Assembly (NCBI GenBank): GCA_003645215.1
Contig: QNEM01000003.1
Location: 1-39,128 of the forward strand
Source: Gammaproteobacteria bacterium
GTDB taxonomy: Bacteria; Pseudomonadota; Gammaproteobacteria; Eutrophobiales; Eutrophobiaceae
DNA: 39,128 nucleotides
Direction: 5' to 3'
The notes under the pieces: model-generated
Database searches by the model: none
What the model saw: only the letters and a program-made list of their open reading frames with translations
Told to the model about the DNA's origin: nothing
Program-made: the position numbers and the translations under genes
Part shown: piece by piece, positions 27,948-38,862 of the stretch
How positions within the stretch are numbered: the stretch's first letter is position 1
Layout: each line of letters opens with the position of its first letter

Positions 27948-30563
27948 GTGCTTGAAGCGTACCGTAAACATGTGGCGGAAAGAGCTGCAGATGGCATCGT
28001 GCCACAACCGCTTAACGAGGAACAAACAGCCTCTTTAGTAAATTTGTTGAAGAATCCTCCCGCTGGAGAAGAAGAATTTATCCTCGATCTCATCACTAAT
28101 CGTGTGCCCGCAGGTGTCGATCAAGCAGCTTACGTCAAGGCCGGCTTTCTGGCCGCCATCAGTAAAGGTGAAGCAGAGTCTCCACTCATTGATAAAGTAA
28201 AAGCAATTGAGTTATTGGGTACCATGCTCGGTGGCTACAACATCGCGCCGATGATTGATGCGCTGGATGATGAAGCACTCGCAGCTACCGCGGTCAATGC
28301 CCTGTCACATACCTTGTTGATGTTTGATGCATTTCATGATGTTAAGGAAAAAATGGATGCAGGGAATCAATATGCCAAACAAATTATGGAATCCTGGGCT
28401 GAAGCTGAATGGTTTACCAGTAAGCCTGAATTGGCTGAAAAAATTACCGTTACCGTATTCAAGGTTACCGGTGAAACCAATACCGATGATCTTTCACCAG
28501 CGCCGGATGCATGGACACGTCCTGACATCCCGTTGCACGCACTTGCCATGTTAAAGATGGATCGTGATGGCATTGAGCCTGATGAGGCGGGCAGTATCGG
28601 CCCCATCAAGCAAATCGAAGCACTAAAGGAAAAAGGTCATCCGCTTGCCTACGTTGGCGACGTTGTAGGGACTGGCTCTTCACGTAAATCAGCGACCAAT
28701 TCTGTACTATGGCATATGGGCAATGACATTCCCTTTATTCCAAACAAACGAAATGGTGGCTATTGTCTCGGTGGCAAGATCGCACCAATATTTTTTAACA
28801 CCATGGAAGATTCAGGTGCACTACCCATAGAGTGTGATGTAGAGAAAATGAATATGGGCGATGTCATTGATATCTACCCCTATGAAGGCGTCATCAAAAA
28901 CAACGAAACAGGTAAAACCCTCTGTGAGTTTTCACTGAAGACTGATATTTTGCTGGATGAATCACAGGCAGGAGGCCGTATTCCACTGATTATCGGACGT
29001 GGACTGACAACGCGTGCACGTGAGGCACTATCCCTGGGTGAAACAGGTTTATTTCGTAAACCTGTGCCAGCTGAAGATACGGGTAAAGGTTTTACCCTGG
29101 CTCAGAAAATGGTTGGTAAGGCCTGTGGCGTGGATGGTATTCGTCCTGACACATATTGCGAGCCCAGGATGACAACCGTTGGCTCACAGGATACCACCGG
29201 GCCTATGACACGCGATGAACTCAAGGATCTTGCCTGTCTCGGATTCTCTGCTGATCTGACCATGCAGTCTTTCTGTCACACAGCGGCCTATCCAAAACCT
29301 GTTGATGAAATAACCCATCACACCCTGCCTGATTTCATTATGACGCGTGGCGGTGTTTCCTTACGCCCGGGTGATGGGATTATTCATTCCTGGCTGAACC
29401 GCATGCTATTACCAGATACCGTTGGTACTGGTGGTGATTCACACACACGTTTCCCTATTGGTATTTCATTCCCGGCAGGTTCAGGGCTGGTGGCCTTTGC
29501 CGCTGCAACGGGCGTCATGCCACTGGATATGCCTGAATCTATTCTGGTACGTTTCAAGGGTGAATTACAACCGGGCATTACCTTACGTGATCTGGTCAAT
29601 GCGATTCCACTAAAAGCCATAGAAATGGGACTGCTTACTGTTGAAAAAGAAGGCAAGGTTAATGCCTTTTCTGGTCGTATTCTGGAGATCGAAGGTCTGC
29701 CCGATCTGAAAATTGAGCAGGCATTCGAACTGTCTGATGCATCTGCCGAACGCTCGGCAGCAGCTTGTACCATTAAACTGAATAAAGAACCCATCATCGA
29801 GTATCTGAATTCCAATATCACCATGTTGCGTTGGATGATCGCCAATGATTATGGCGATCCTCGCACACTGGAACGCCGGGCGCTGGCCATGGAAGAATGG
29901 ATCAAGAACCCGCAGTTGATGGAAGCGGATGAAGATGCTGAATATGCCGAGATTATCGATATTGATATTTCAGAGATTAAAGAGCCGATTCTTGCATGCC
30001 CTAACGATCCGGACGATGTAAAGACATTGGCTGATGTTGCCGGCACCAAGATTGATGAGGTCTTTCTAGGTTCATGCATGACCAATATTGGTCACTTCCG
30101 TGCCGCAGGTAAATTACTCGAACAGTACGGTGAAAAAATACCTACCCGCTTATGGGTGGTGCCCCCGACCAAGATGGATGAGAAACAACTAAAGGATGAA
30201 GGATATTACGATATCTATGATGCGGCAGGTGCCAGGACCGAAATGCCCGGTTGTTCTCTGTGTATGGGTAATCAGGCACGTGTCGAAGCGAAATCCACGG
30301 TAGTCTCAACATCAACACGTAACTTCCCGAATCGTTTGGGAGATGGTGCTAACGTTTATTTATCATCAGCAGAAGTCGCTGCCGTGGTTTCAATACTCGG
30401 CAAGATTCCCACTTATGAGGAATATATGAAATTTGCTGAGAAAATAGACCCCATGGCCGATGACATTTATCGTTACCTGAATTTCGATCAGGTTGATGAC
30501 TATCAGGAAGCGGCATCAAGGGCAGCTGCTAAACTTGCTGAAATCCCGGTGAAAGTTGCATAA
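27948..30563 (+). CDS. acnB: aconitate hydratase B
   Basis: Likely GTG start at 27948 ([31 protein letters not shown]) preceded by aggag; [90 protein letters not shown]. The track ORF start at 27855 is upstream. Confidence 0.95.
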   Translation: MLEAYRKHVAERAADGIVPQPLNEEQTASLVNLLKNPPAGEEEFILDLITNRVPAGVDQAAYVKAGFLAAISKGEAESPLIDKVKAIELLGTMLGGYNIAPMIDALDDEALAATAVNALSHTLLMFDAFHDVKEKMDAGNQYAKQIMESWAEAEWFTSKPELAEKITVTVFKVTGETNTDDLSPAPDAWTRPDIPLHALAMLKMDRDGIEPDEAGSIGPIKQIEALKEKGHPLAYVGDVVGTGSSRKSATNSVLWHMGNDIPFIPNKRNGGYCLGGKIAPIFFNTMEDSGALPIECDVEKMNMGDVIDIYPYEGVIKNNETGKTLCEFSLKTDILLDESQAGGRIPLIIGRGLTTRAREALSLGETGLFRKPVPAEDTGKGFTLAQKMVGKACGVDGIRPDTYCEPRMTTVGSQDTTGPMTRDELKDLACLGFSADLTMQSFCHTAAYPKPVDEITHHTLPDFIMTRGGVSLRPGDGIIHSWLNRMLLPDTVGTGGDSHTRFPIGISFPAGSGLVAFAAATGVMPLDMPESILVRFKGELQPGITLRDLVNAIPLKAIEMGLLTVEKEGKVNAFSGRILEIEGLPDLKIEQAFELSDASAERSAAACTIKLNKEPIIEYLNSNITMLRWMIANDYGDPRTLERRALAMEEWIKNPQLMEADEDAEYAEIIDIDISEIKEPILACPNDPDDVKTLADVAGTKIDEVFLGSCMTNIGHFRAAGKLLEQYGEKIPTRLWVVPPTKMDEKQLKDEGYYDIYDAAGARTEMPGCSLCMGNQARVEAKSTVVSTSTRNFPNRLGDGANVYLSSAEVAAVVSILGKIPTYEEYMKFAEKIDPMADDIYRYLNFDQVDDYQEAASRAAAKLAEIPVKVA

Positions 30564-30584
30564 CAACAGCAGGTTAAAAAAATA

Positions 30585-30612
30585 AAAGGGGCGGTTCTCA
30601 CCGCCCTTTTTT
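30585..30612 (+). terminator. Rho-independent terminator of acnB
   Basis: aaaaggggcggt-tctc-accgcccttttt: GC-rich stem with one bulged G followed by a T run, 20-odd bp after the acnB stop. Confidence 0.88.
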
Positions 30613-30735
30613 ATGTACAGGGACGTACTGTCAGGATTATTGTTCCTGACTAATCCTAAGTGCCTACATCCGTGTAGGCACTGTCGTGGGCGCATGGATG
30701 CGCGAGAGCGGCTATGTACAGCTATATGGATATTG
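30613..30735. repeat. Cluster of short palindromes, REP-like intergenic sequence
   Basis: Contains gtacagggacgtac, gtgcctac-atccgt-gtaggcac (30660-30681), gcgcat-gg-atgcgc (30690-30703). Confidence 0.55.
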
Positions 30736-31194
30736 CTAACAATACTTTTTTATATATTTTTTATACTTCAATTCTTCAGCCTTACGTTCTTCATCAGTGA
30801 TTATTTCCGGATTATTCGGATCATCCGTTGGCCGGTATAGAAAGCTGGCATCTTTTATTTCCTGTAGTTCTTTTCTTGCCTCTGCACATATTTTCATTTG
30901 CTCTTCTTTCTTTCCTTTTTCTTCTTTTTTCAAGACATTCCTTTCATCACGTTCCTGTTGCATTACATTCAGCAATTTATTTTGTCTTTCATTTCGTCCC
31001 TGTACTACCGGATCCTGTACAGGAGCACTTTTTATTTTAATTTTATCGGCATCACTTGATCTTGGTTTATCGCCGTAGACTACTTTTCCATTTTCATCAG
31101 TCCATTTGTAAACCTCTGCATTTGCATTACTTACACAGAACAGAAAGAAGGTAATGATAAAAAATTTAGCGGGGGTATCTATGTAAATCAGCAT
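30736..31194 (-). CDS. DUF4124 domain-containing protein
   Basis: Signal peptide MLIYIDTPAKFFIITFFLFCVSNANA followed by EVYKWTDENGKVVYGDKP (DUF4124). The track ORF extends to 31290, but the internal ATG gives a clean signal peptide. Confidence 0.78.
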   Translation of the reverse strand: MLIYIDTPAKFFIITFFLFCVSNANAEVYKWTDENGKVVYGDKPRSSDADKIKIKSAPVQDPVVQGRNERQNKLLNVMQQERDERNVLKKEEKGKKEEQMKICAEARKELQEIKDASFLYRPTDDPNNPEIITDEERKAEELKYKKYIKKYC

Positions 31195-31392
31195 AAATAT
31201 GTTTTCTTTTCTATTAACACTAAAACCAGACTGAATCCTGCTCGAATTGTCCCTGTCTAACCTGGACTCTATCGCTGCTTTAAGCTCCATGCAAATAGAT
31301 GCCTAATCCGGGTGACATCAACCAACGATTGTGGAACACTAAGAGCACATAATTGGAACACCCAAAATACATAATACGAAGAGGAACAAGCT

Positions 31393-32688
31393 TTGGCGAT
31401 CAATATAGACATTCCATCCGATGGAGCAAAAATAACCGTTGAAAATGGCAAACTTGATGTGCCTGATAACCCTGTCATCCCTTACATTGAGGGTGATGGT
31501 ATTGGCCCTGATGTATGGGCAGCGACCGTCAGGGTTCTGGATGCAGCCGTAGAAAAATCCTCACAAGGAGCCCGCAAGATTCACTGGGCAGAGGTCTATG
31601 CCGGAGAGAAAGCAAATCAGCTTTGTGGTAGCTGGTTACCTGACGAAACACTGGATACCTGCAGAGAATATCTGGTTGCTATCAAGGGACCATTAACCAC
31701 ACCGATCGGCGGCGGTATCCGGTCTCTTAATGTTGCCCTAAGACAAATTCTTGATCTTTACGTATGTCTCAGACCCATACGTTGGTATTCAGGTGTACCT
31801 TCACCTATCAAACATCCTGAGCTGGTTGATATGGTGATATTCAGGGAAAATACCGAGGATATATATGCTGGTATTGAGTTTGAAAGTGGTTCTGATGAAA
31901 ATAATCGCTTTCTGGAATTATTTAAGGAAGCATTTCCAAACCAGTATCAAAAAATTCGTTTTCCGGAATCGTCTGGAATAGGCATCAAAGCAGTTTCAAA
32001 AGAGGGTACTGAAAGACTGGTCAAGGCAGCGATCCAGTACGCAATCGACAATAATAGAAAAAGTATTACCCTGGTGCACAAGGGTAACATTATGAAATTT
32101 ACTGAAGGTGCTTTCAGAAACTGGGGTTACCAGCTTGCTGAAGCAGAATTCAGCGATCACACCTATACCTGGGATCAGTGGGAACGTACTCAGGCAGAGA
32201 AAGGACAAGATGCTGCGGATAAGGAACAAAAAGAAGCACTGGATTCTGGAAAAATTCTTGTCAAGGATGCCATCGCCGATATTACATTACAGCAGGTACT
32301 TACACGGCCAAAAGATTTTGACGTGATTGCAACAATGAACCTGAATGGTGACTATCTTTCCGATGCACTGGCCGCACAGGTAGGTGGGATTGGTATCGCA
32401 CCAGGTGGTAATATAAACTATGACACGGGCCATGCGATCTTCGAGGCCACCCATGGCACAGCACCAAAATATACAAATCTCGACAAGGTAAATCCGGGTT
32501 CATTGATTCTGTCAGGTGAAATGATGTTGCGTTATCTGGGTTGGACAGATGCAGCTGATCTCGTCATTAGCGCCATGGATGCGACGATCAGACAAAAAAC
32601 TGTTACATATGACTTTGCCAGATTGATGGATAAGGCAACAGAAGTTAAATGCAGTGAATTTGCTGATGCCATGATTTCAAACATGTAA
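31393..32688 (+). CDS. icd: NADP-dependent isocitrate dehydrogenase
   Basis: [72 protein letters not shown]; apparent TTG start with gagg upstream. Confidence 0.95.
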   Translation: MAINIDIPSDGAKITVENGKLDVPDNPVIPYIEGDGIGPDVWAATVRVLDAAVEKSSQGARKIHWAEVYAGEKANQLCGSWLPDETLDTCREYLVAIKGPLTTPIGGGIRSLNVALRQILDLYVCLRPIRWYSGVPSPIKHPELVDMVIFRENTEDIYAGIEFESGSDENNRFLELFKEAFPNQYQKIRFPESSGIGIKAVSKEGTERLVKAAIQYAIDNNRKSITLVHKGNIMKFTEGAFRNWGYQLAEAEFSDHTYTWDQWERTQAEKGQDAADKEQKEALDSGKILVKDAIADITLQQVLTRPKDFDVIATMNLNGDYLSDALAAQVGGIGIAPGGNINYDTGHAIFEATHGTAPKYTNLDKVNPGSLILSGEMMLRYLGWTDAADLVISAMDATIRQKTVTYDFARLMDKATEVKCSEFADAMISNM

Positions 32689-32702
32689 GCAGAATATTTT
32701 CG

Positions 32703-34418
32703 ATGGCAAAAATGCCAGATAAAGAGCTGATCACCGAATCATCACAGATCATCTATGATGGCTTTATTCATTACAATGATGTATTTCATCGAATAACACG
32801 ACGTGCCAGGACCCGCTTCGAAAAGCGTGACTGGCAAGGCCATCAACAGGATATCGTTGAGCGCGTAGATCTATACGAAAAATCTGTTAGACGCATTGTT
32901 CTGGAGTTAAGAAGGCTTCTGGGCGCTCGCGTTAAAGATCATGAACTCTGGAATTCGATCCGCTCCTATTTTGGCAGGCGACTTGAGAAGGTTCCTGATG
33001 CCGGCTTTATCAAGACCTTCTTTAATTCGGTTACCAGAAGAATTTTTGACACAGCTGGTACAGATACCCGGCTCGAGTTTGTTTCAGTAGACCTTTATGC
33101 CGATATTGAGTTGGTGTATTCGCTAAATCTAAAACGCTATCCTTTCTGGGGTTCCGCTGAAAAAATCTTTGCAGCAATACTTAATGATTTCTCATTCAGG
33201 GTCCCTTATGCAAAATCAATTAGCAGTGACATTGAACAATTTGTTGAGTCAAATTTCAGCAGAAATAACGAATATTTAAGATTTGAATTTATCGACTCGT
33301 TTTTTTATCAATCAGCACGAGCTTATCTCATCGGCAGAATTGTGACGCACAATAGCGTTTCACCGATTGTAATTGCATTTAAAAATACCGACAGGGGAAT
33401 TATCATTGATGCAGTGCTGACCTCCGAAGTAGAAGTCAGTATTGTGTTTAGTTATACCCGTTCCTATTACTTCGCTGATCCAAACTCAGTGGTTGGTGCG
33501 GTACATTTTATTCATTCCATATTGCCTAAAAAACCGATAGACGAACTTTACACTGTTTTAGGCAGGCTACGGCAAGGCAAGACTGAAAGACACAGAATCT
33601 TTACCGAGCATTTGAAGTCGACATCTGATCAATTCGTACATACTGATGGTGATGAAGGGCTGGTGATGATTGTATTTACCCTGCCTTCCTATGATTTGGT
33701 CTTTAAAATTATCAGGGACAAATTTGGATACCCTAAAACGATTACTCGTGGTGAAGTTATCGAAAAATACAAACTTGTATCCAAACATGATCGGGCCGGA
33801 CGTTTGATTGATACACAGGAATTCCTCAATCTGAAGTTTCCAGTCAAGCGTTTTTCCAAAGAACTTCTGGATGAATTGTTACAGGATGCATCAGATACTG
33901 TAGAGATTATTGATGATAATTTACTGTTTAAGCATGTCTATATAGAGCGTCGCGTACGACCACTTAATCTGTATCTTAATGAAGTCAGCCGTGAAAAAGC
34001 AGAACTCGCTATTCTGGACTATGGGCAGGCAATAAAAGATCTCGCACGAACCAATATCTTTCCCGGGGATTTATTATTAAAAAATTTTGGTGTTACCAGA
34101 CACCGTCGAATCCTCTTCTATGACTACGATGAGGTCAGTCTGATCACTGAGTGTAATTTCCGGGATATACCACAAACCAATGATGATATAGATGAAATGC
34201 GTTCAGAGTCATGGTACTTCGTTGGTGAGCACGACATGTTCCCTGAAGAATTCATAAAATTTCTATCTATGGACAAGGAACTACGTTCGCTTTTCCTTGT
34301 GGTTCATGGTGAATTATTAACCGCAGAATACTGGCGAGAAATCCAGGCAATGCATCGGTCTGGTAAGGTCTCACTGGTGGTTCCTTATGATCGGCCTAAA
34401 TTACCTCACAACAGCTGA
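32703..34418 (+). CDS. aceK: isocitrate dehydrogenase kinase/phosphatase
   Basis: AceK-specific stretches VFHRITRRARTRFEKRDWQGHQQDIVERVDLY, TLPSYDLVFKIIRDKFGYPK, FPGDLLLKNFGVTRHRRILFYDYDEVSLITECNFRDIP. Confidence 0.95.
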   Translation: MAKMPDKELITESSQIIYDGFIHYNDVFHRITRRARTRFEKRDWQGHQQDIVERVDLYEKSVRRIVLELRRLLGARVKDHELWNSIRSYFGRRLEKVPDAGFIKTFFNSVTRRIFDTAGTDTRLEFVSVDLYADIELVYSLNLKRYPFWGSAEKIFAAILNDFSFRVPYAKSISSDIEQFVESNFSRNNEYLRFEFIDSFFYQSARAYLIGRIVTHNSVSPIVIAFKNTDRGIIIDAVLTSEVEVSIVFSYTRSYYFADPNSVVGAVHFIHSILPKKPIDELYTVLGRLRQGKTERHRIFTEHLKSTSDQFVHTDGDEGLVMIVFTLPSYDLVFKIIRDKFGYPKTITRGEVIEKYKLVSKHDRAGRLIDTQEFLNLKFPVKRFSKELLDELLQDASDTVEIIDDNLLFKHVYIERRVRPLNLYLNEVSREKAELAILDYGQAIKDLARTNIFPGDLLLKNFGVTRHRRILFYDYDEVSLITECNFRDIPQTNDDIDEMRSESWYFVGEHDMFPEEFIKFLSMDKELRSLFLVVHGELLTAEYWREIQAMHRSGKVSLVVPYDRPKLPHNS

Positions 34419-34441
34419 ACATTTAAACCACATACGCCATA

Positions 34442-34480
34442 AACAGAACCCGATACTGCCAGGCAGTATCGGGTTCTGTT
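34442..34480. terminator. Bidirectional terminator: 19-bp perfect inverted repeat
   Basis: aacagaacccgatactgcc-a-ggcagtatcgggttctgtt, between convergent aceK (ends 34418) and aceA (ends 34499). Confidence 0.85.
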
Positions 34481-34498
34481 AAATCCTGTTCGACAGTA

Positions 34499-35791
34499 TT
34501 ATTTAGAGTCGAACTGTGCTTCTTCAGTAGAACCGGTTAATGCGGTTACAGAAGATGCACCACCTTGAATCACAGTGGTCACATCATCAAAGTAACCAGC
34601 GCCAACTTCCTGCTGATGGCTTGCAAATGTGTAACCCTGTTCTGCTGCTGCAAATTCAGGTTCCTGAACCTGTTCAACATAGGCAGTCATACCACGTTCC
34701 ATATAATCGCGGGTCAGGTTGAACATGTTGTACCACATGTTGTGAATACCGGCCAAAGTGATGAACTGGTATTTGTAACCCATGGCACCCAGTTCTTTCT
34801 GGAACTTGGCAATCGTTGCATCGTCAAGATTTTTCTTCCAGTTGAAAGAAGGTGAACAGTTATAAGCCAACAACTGGCCAGGATGTTCCTTACGAACAGC
34901 TTCAGCAAATTTCTTGGCTTCATCTAAACTAGGAACCGCAGTTTCACACCAAAGTAAATCTGCATAAGGTGCGTAAGCAATACCACGAGCAATCGCCTGA
35001 TCAATACCCGCGTTGGTTATATAAAAACCTTCTGGAGTACGTTCACCGGTGACAAATGGCATATCACGTTCATCAACGTCAGATGTCAACAAGTTAGCTG
35101 CATTTGCATCTGTACGCGCAAGCACGATGGTTGGAACACCCATGGTGTCTGCTGCCAAACGGGCAGAGATCAATTTCTGAATTGCTTCCTGGGTAGGCAC
35201 AAGAACCTTGCCACCCATATGACCACATTTCTTCACGGAAGCCAGCTGATCCTCAAAATGCGCACCAGCAGCACCTGCTTCAATCATGCCTTTCATCAAT
35301 TCAAAAGCATTCAATACACCACCAAAACCGGCTTCGGCGTCGGCAACAATAGGTGCAAAGTAATCAATATCGTTATTACCCTTTGCCCACTGAATTTCAT
35401 CAGCGCGGCGGAAGGTATTATTGATACGCTTGACCATGGTTGGCACTGAATTGTAAGCATAGAGAGATTGATCCGGGTACATGGTTTCTGATGTATTACC
35501 ATCAGCAGCAACCTGCCAACCAGACAGGTAAATAGCCTTGATGACACCTTTTACCTGTTGCATTGCCTGACCTGCAGTAATCGCACCCATGCAATTTACA
35601 TAGCTGTCTTCCTCATTAACAAGATCCCAGAGCTTTTCAGCACCACGGGTCGCCAATGTGTATTCTTCTATTATAGAACCACGCAGACGCACTACGTCCT
35701 CAGCACTGTAATCGCGCGTAACATTTGCCCAGCGCGGGTTTTCAGCCCAATCTTTCTCCAGCTGCTTGATTTGTTCTTGTCTCGACATCAT
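34499..35791 (-). CDS. aceA: isocitrate lyase
   Basis: [59 protein letters not shown] (KKCGH signature); [19 protein letters not shown] preceded by gggagga, so the start is a few codons inside the track ORF. Confidence 0.95.
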   Translation of the reverse strand: MMSRQEQIKQLEKDWAENPRWANVTRDYSAEDVVRLRGSIIEEYTLATRGAEKLWDLVNEEDSYVNCMGAITAGQAMQQVKGVIKAIYLSGWQVAADGNTSETMYPDQSLYAYNSVPTMVKRINNTFRRADEIQWAKGNNDIDYFAPIVADAEAGFGGVLNAFELMKGMIEAGAAGAHFEDQLASVKKCGHMGGKVLVPTQEAIQKLISARLAADTMGVPTIVLARTDANAANLLTSDVDERDMPFVTGERTPEGFYITNAGIDQAIARGIAYAPYADLLWCETAVPSLDEAKKFAEAVRKEHPGQLLAYNCSPSFNWKKNLDDATIAKFQKELGAMGYKYQFITLAGIHNMWYNMFNLTRDYMERGMTAYVEQVQEPEFAAAEQGYTFASHQQEVGAGYFDDVTTVIQGGASSVTALTGSTEEAQFDSK

Positions 35792-36072
35792 TCCTCCCAC
35801 TTCTTCAATAATATAAACATTTTAATAGCCTAAATTTTTCAGCCGGCGATCATCGCACAAATCCCCCCCTCCTGCTAGGGAAACACACCGTAATCAGCAA
35901 TAAACCCGGCAAATTGTCATTGTCATGAATTTGCAGTTTGGGCATAAATCATTGATTTTTTATTAATATTCAAAAACCTATCAAAGATAATGAATAAATA
36001 CCCTAACTTGGGTGGCATCCACGTATTTGCGCAGTATAATCAAGGCTAATACAGCAAAAAATGTAACACAAC

Positions 36073-36393
36073 ATGACAAAAGAGATTGATCACCATCAAG
36101 AAGGCGGTATCGCAGTACAGGAGGCGAAACCCAGGCTCAAGGTTCCTGCACTGTACAAAGTCATCCTCAACAACGATGACTACACCCCTATGGATTTTGT
36201 GGTGGAGATCCTGGAAGGTTTCTTCAGTTTGAATATAGAGGCTGCCACACGAATCATGTTAGATGTACACAAAAGCGGCAAAGGAGTATGTGGTATTTTT
36301 AGTCGGGAAATCGCGGAAACAAAAGTAGCTCAGGTCAATAATTATTCACGAGAAAATCAACACCCCCTTCTCTGTACTATGGAAAAAGAATAA
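36073..36393 (+). CDS. clpS: ATP-dependent Clp protease adaptor ClpS
   Basis: [58 protein letters not shown]. Confidence 0.95.
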   Translation: MTKEIDHHQEGGIAVQEAKPRLKVPALYKVILNNDDYTPMDFVVEILEGFFSLNIEAATRIMLDVHKSGKGVCGIFSREIAETKVAQVNNYSRENQHPLLCTMEKE

Positions 36394-36405
36394 GGAGAGA
36401 GCGTT

Positions 36406-38673
36406 ATGTTGGATAAAGATCTTGAAATAACACTGAATACCGTTTTCAATGAAGCGCGTGACAGACGCCATGAATATGTCACAGTTGAACACCTGTTACT
36501 TGCCTTACTGGATAACACCTCTGCCGCACATGTGCTCAAAGCCTGTGGTGCTAACCTGAACGTGTTACATGGTGAATTAAGCAAATTTATCCAGGAGAAC
36601 TCACCACTGCTGACTGAAGGCGATGAGCACGATACACAGCCCACATTAGGCTTCCAACGAGTATTGCAGCGTGCTGTTTTCCATGTGCAATCATCAGGTA
36701 GAAAAGAAGTCAAGGGTGCAAACGTCCTGATCGCCATTTTTGGAGAACGAGAATCACATGCTGCTTATTTCCTCAGCCAACAGGAAGTCAGTCGTCTGGA
36801 TGTGGTTAATTATATATCTCATGGTATTGCGAAAATATCTGAAGATGAACATGACAATGAAGCAGAACCAGTCGAAGAAGATCTCGCCGGAGATGAACCC
36901 GGTACTACCCCACTGGAAAAATATGCGGTCAATCTGAATCAACAGGCAGAACTGGGAAAAATTGATCCACTGATAGGAAGACAACACGAAGTAGAACGGA
37001 CCATCCAGATCCTTTGTCGTCGGAGAAAAAACAACCCGCTTTACGTTGGTGAGGCAGGCGTTGGCAAGACTGCAATTGCCGAAGGCCTGGCCAAAAAAAT
37101 CGTCGATGGGGAAGTCCCTGATGTGCTTGCCGGGAATGTTATCTATTCACTCGATCTTGGGGCATTGCTCGCGGGCACAAAGTATCGTGGTGATTTTGAG
37201 AAACGCCTTAAAAATATCATCTCCCAACTCGAGAAAACAGAGGGTTCAGTACTGTTTATCGATGAGATCCACAGCATCATCGGTGCCGGTGCCGCTTCAG
37301 GTGGGGTGATGGATGCTTCAAATATTATCAAACCTGTGCTGGCTTCCGGGGATATTAAATGTATCGGTTCCACAACTTATCAGGAATATCGAGGTATCTT
37401 TGAAAAGGATCGTGCGCTCGCCAGACGCTTTCAAAAAATCGACGTCTCTGAACCAACTATTAACGAAACAGTAAAAATTCTTGAAGGTTTAAAATCAAGG
37501 TTTGAAGAACACCATCAAATTAAATATACGCACCAGGCATTACGGTCTGCTGTAGAACTCACCGATCGTTACATTACCGATCGGCATCTGCCTGACAAGG
37601 CCATTGATATCATCGATGAAGCCGGTGCATCTCAACAATTATTGCCCGCTTCTCGCAGAAAAAAATCTATCGGCGTTCATGACATAGAAAATATGGTTGC
37701 CAAGATTGCCAGGATACCTGCAAAAAATATAACTTCATCGGATAAGGACGTGATGAAAAATCTTGAACGCAATCTGAAGATGGTCGTATTTGGTCAGGAT
37801 GAGGCCATCAGCACATTAAGCAGTGCCATTAAGATGGCCCGCTCAGGCCTGGGTGACATACAACAGCCTGTTGGTTCATTCTTGTTTGCAGGGCCCACCG
37901 GTGTCGGCAAGACCGAAATCACAAAACAACTTGCGGGCATAATGGGCATTGAGCTAATCCGTTTTGATATGTCCGAGTATATGGAGCGCCACACCGTTTA
38001 TCGTTTGATCGGTGCACCTCCGGGTTATGTTGGCTTTGATCAAGGTGGCTTGCTCACGGAAGAAATAAATAAACATCCGCACTCGGTTCTGTTACTGGAC
38101 GAAGTTGAAAAGGCCCATCCTGATGTATTTAATCTATTACTGCAGGTCATGGATCATGGCACACTCACGGACACCAATGGACGTAAAACTGATTTTCGAA
38201 ATGTCATTATTGTCATGACCACCAATGCCGGTGCAGAACGTATCAGTCGTGCCTCAGTCGGATTCACACATCAGGACCATAGCAGCGATGCCATGGAAGC
38301 AATTAAAAGGACCTTTAGTCCTGAATTCAGAAATCGTTTGAATGCCATCATTCAATTCAACGCACTGGATGCAAAAACAATTGCTAATGTGGTTGATAAA
38401 TTTATCGTTGAACTGGAAGCCCAGCTGGATGGCAAAAAGGTACTTATTGATGTCGATGAATCTGCCAGAAAATGGTTAGGAACACATGGCTACGACAAAA
38501 ATATGGGGGCCAGACCCATGGCAAGACTGATTCAGGACAAGATCAAGAAACCCCTGGCCGAGGAAATACTTTTCGGCAAACTTGAACATGGTGGTCAGGT
38601 ACTGGTCAGTGAAAAAGATGATCAGCTCACCATTGAAGTACTGGAAAAAGAGACAGCAGCAGCGACAGTCTAA
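36406..38673 (+). CDS. clpA: ATP-dependent Clp protease ATP-binding subunit ClpA
   Basis: Clp_N repeats, Walker A GEAGVGKTAIAEGLA and GPTGVGKTEITKQLA, adjacent to clpS. Confidence 0.96.
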   Translation: MLDKDLEITLNTVFNEARDRRHEYVTVEHLLLALLDNTSAAHVLKACGANLNVLHGELSKFIQENSPLLTEGDEHDTQPTLGFQRVLQRAVFHVQSSGRKEVKGANVLIAIFGERESHAAYFLSQQEVSRLDVVNYISHGIAKISEDEHDNEAEPVEEDLAGDEPGTTPLEKYAVNLNQQAELGKIDPLIGRQHEVERTIQILCRRRKNNPLYVGEAGVGKTAIAEGLAKKIVDGEVPDVLAGNVIYSLDLGALLAGTKYRGDFEKRLKNIISQLEKTEGSVLFIDEIHSIIGAGAASGGVMDASNIIKPVLASGDIKCIGSTTYQEYRGIFEKDRALARRFQKIDVSEPTINETVKILEGLKSRFEEHHQIKYTHQALRSAVELTDRYITDRHLPDKAIDIIDEAGASQQLLPASRRKKSIGVHDIENMVAKIARIPAKNITSSDKDVMKNLERNLKMVVFGQDEAISTLSSAIKMARSGLGDIQQPVGSFLFAGPTGVGKTEITKQLAGIMGIELIRFDMSEYMERHTVYRLIGAPPGYVGFDQGGLLTEEINKHPHSVLLLDEVEKAHPDVFNLLLQVMDHGTLTDTNGRKTDFRNVIIVMTTNAGAERISRASVGFTHQDHSSDAMEAIKRTFSPEFRNRLNAIIQFNALDAKTIANVVDKFIVELEAQLDGKKVLIDVDESARKWLGTHGYDKNMGARPMARLIQDKIKKPLAEEILFGKLEHGGQVLVSEKDDQLTIEVLEKETAAATV

Positions 38674-38742
38674 ATTTATATTTTTTGTCTTAAAGAAGAT
38701 TTGTTTCTTGAAATCACTGGTGTTTAGCCCATCCCCATTAAT

Positions 38743-38862
38743 GTAGCTGTTCAGATTGCTCCTGTTTTGGTTCAGAGCAAGGAACAATTGCGCAGTTTAC
38801 AAGTGTAAATGAGCAATTCTGACGCTGTAATGGAGCAAAACAGGAGTGAGCTGAATAGTTAC
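38743..38862. repeat. ~120-nt inverted-repeat (long hairpin) element, MITE-like or structured RNA
   Basis: Arms gtagctgttcagattgctcctgttttg (38743-38769) and caaaacaggagtgagctgaatagttac (38836-38862) pair over 27 positions with one mismatch if G-U pairs are allowed; internal hairpin aattgc..gtttac-aagt-gtaaat..gcaatt. Confidence 0.7.

Noticed and set aside
29384-29845. 153-aa minus-strand ORF
   Set aside because: Antisense to the conserved acnB core; composition is that of a shadow ORF.
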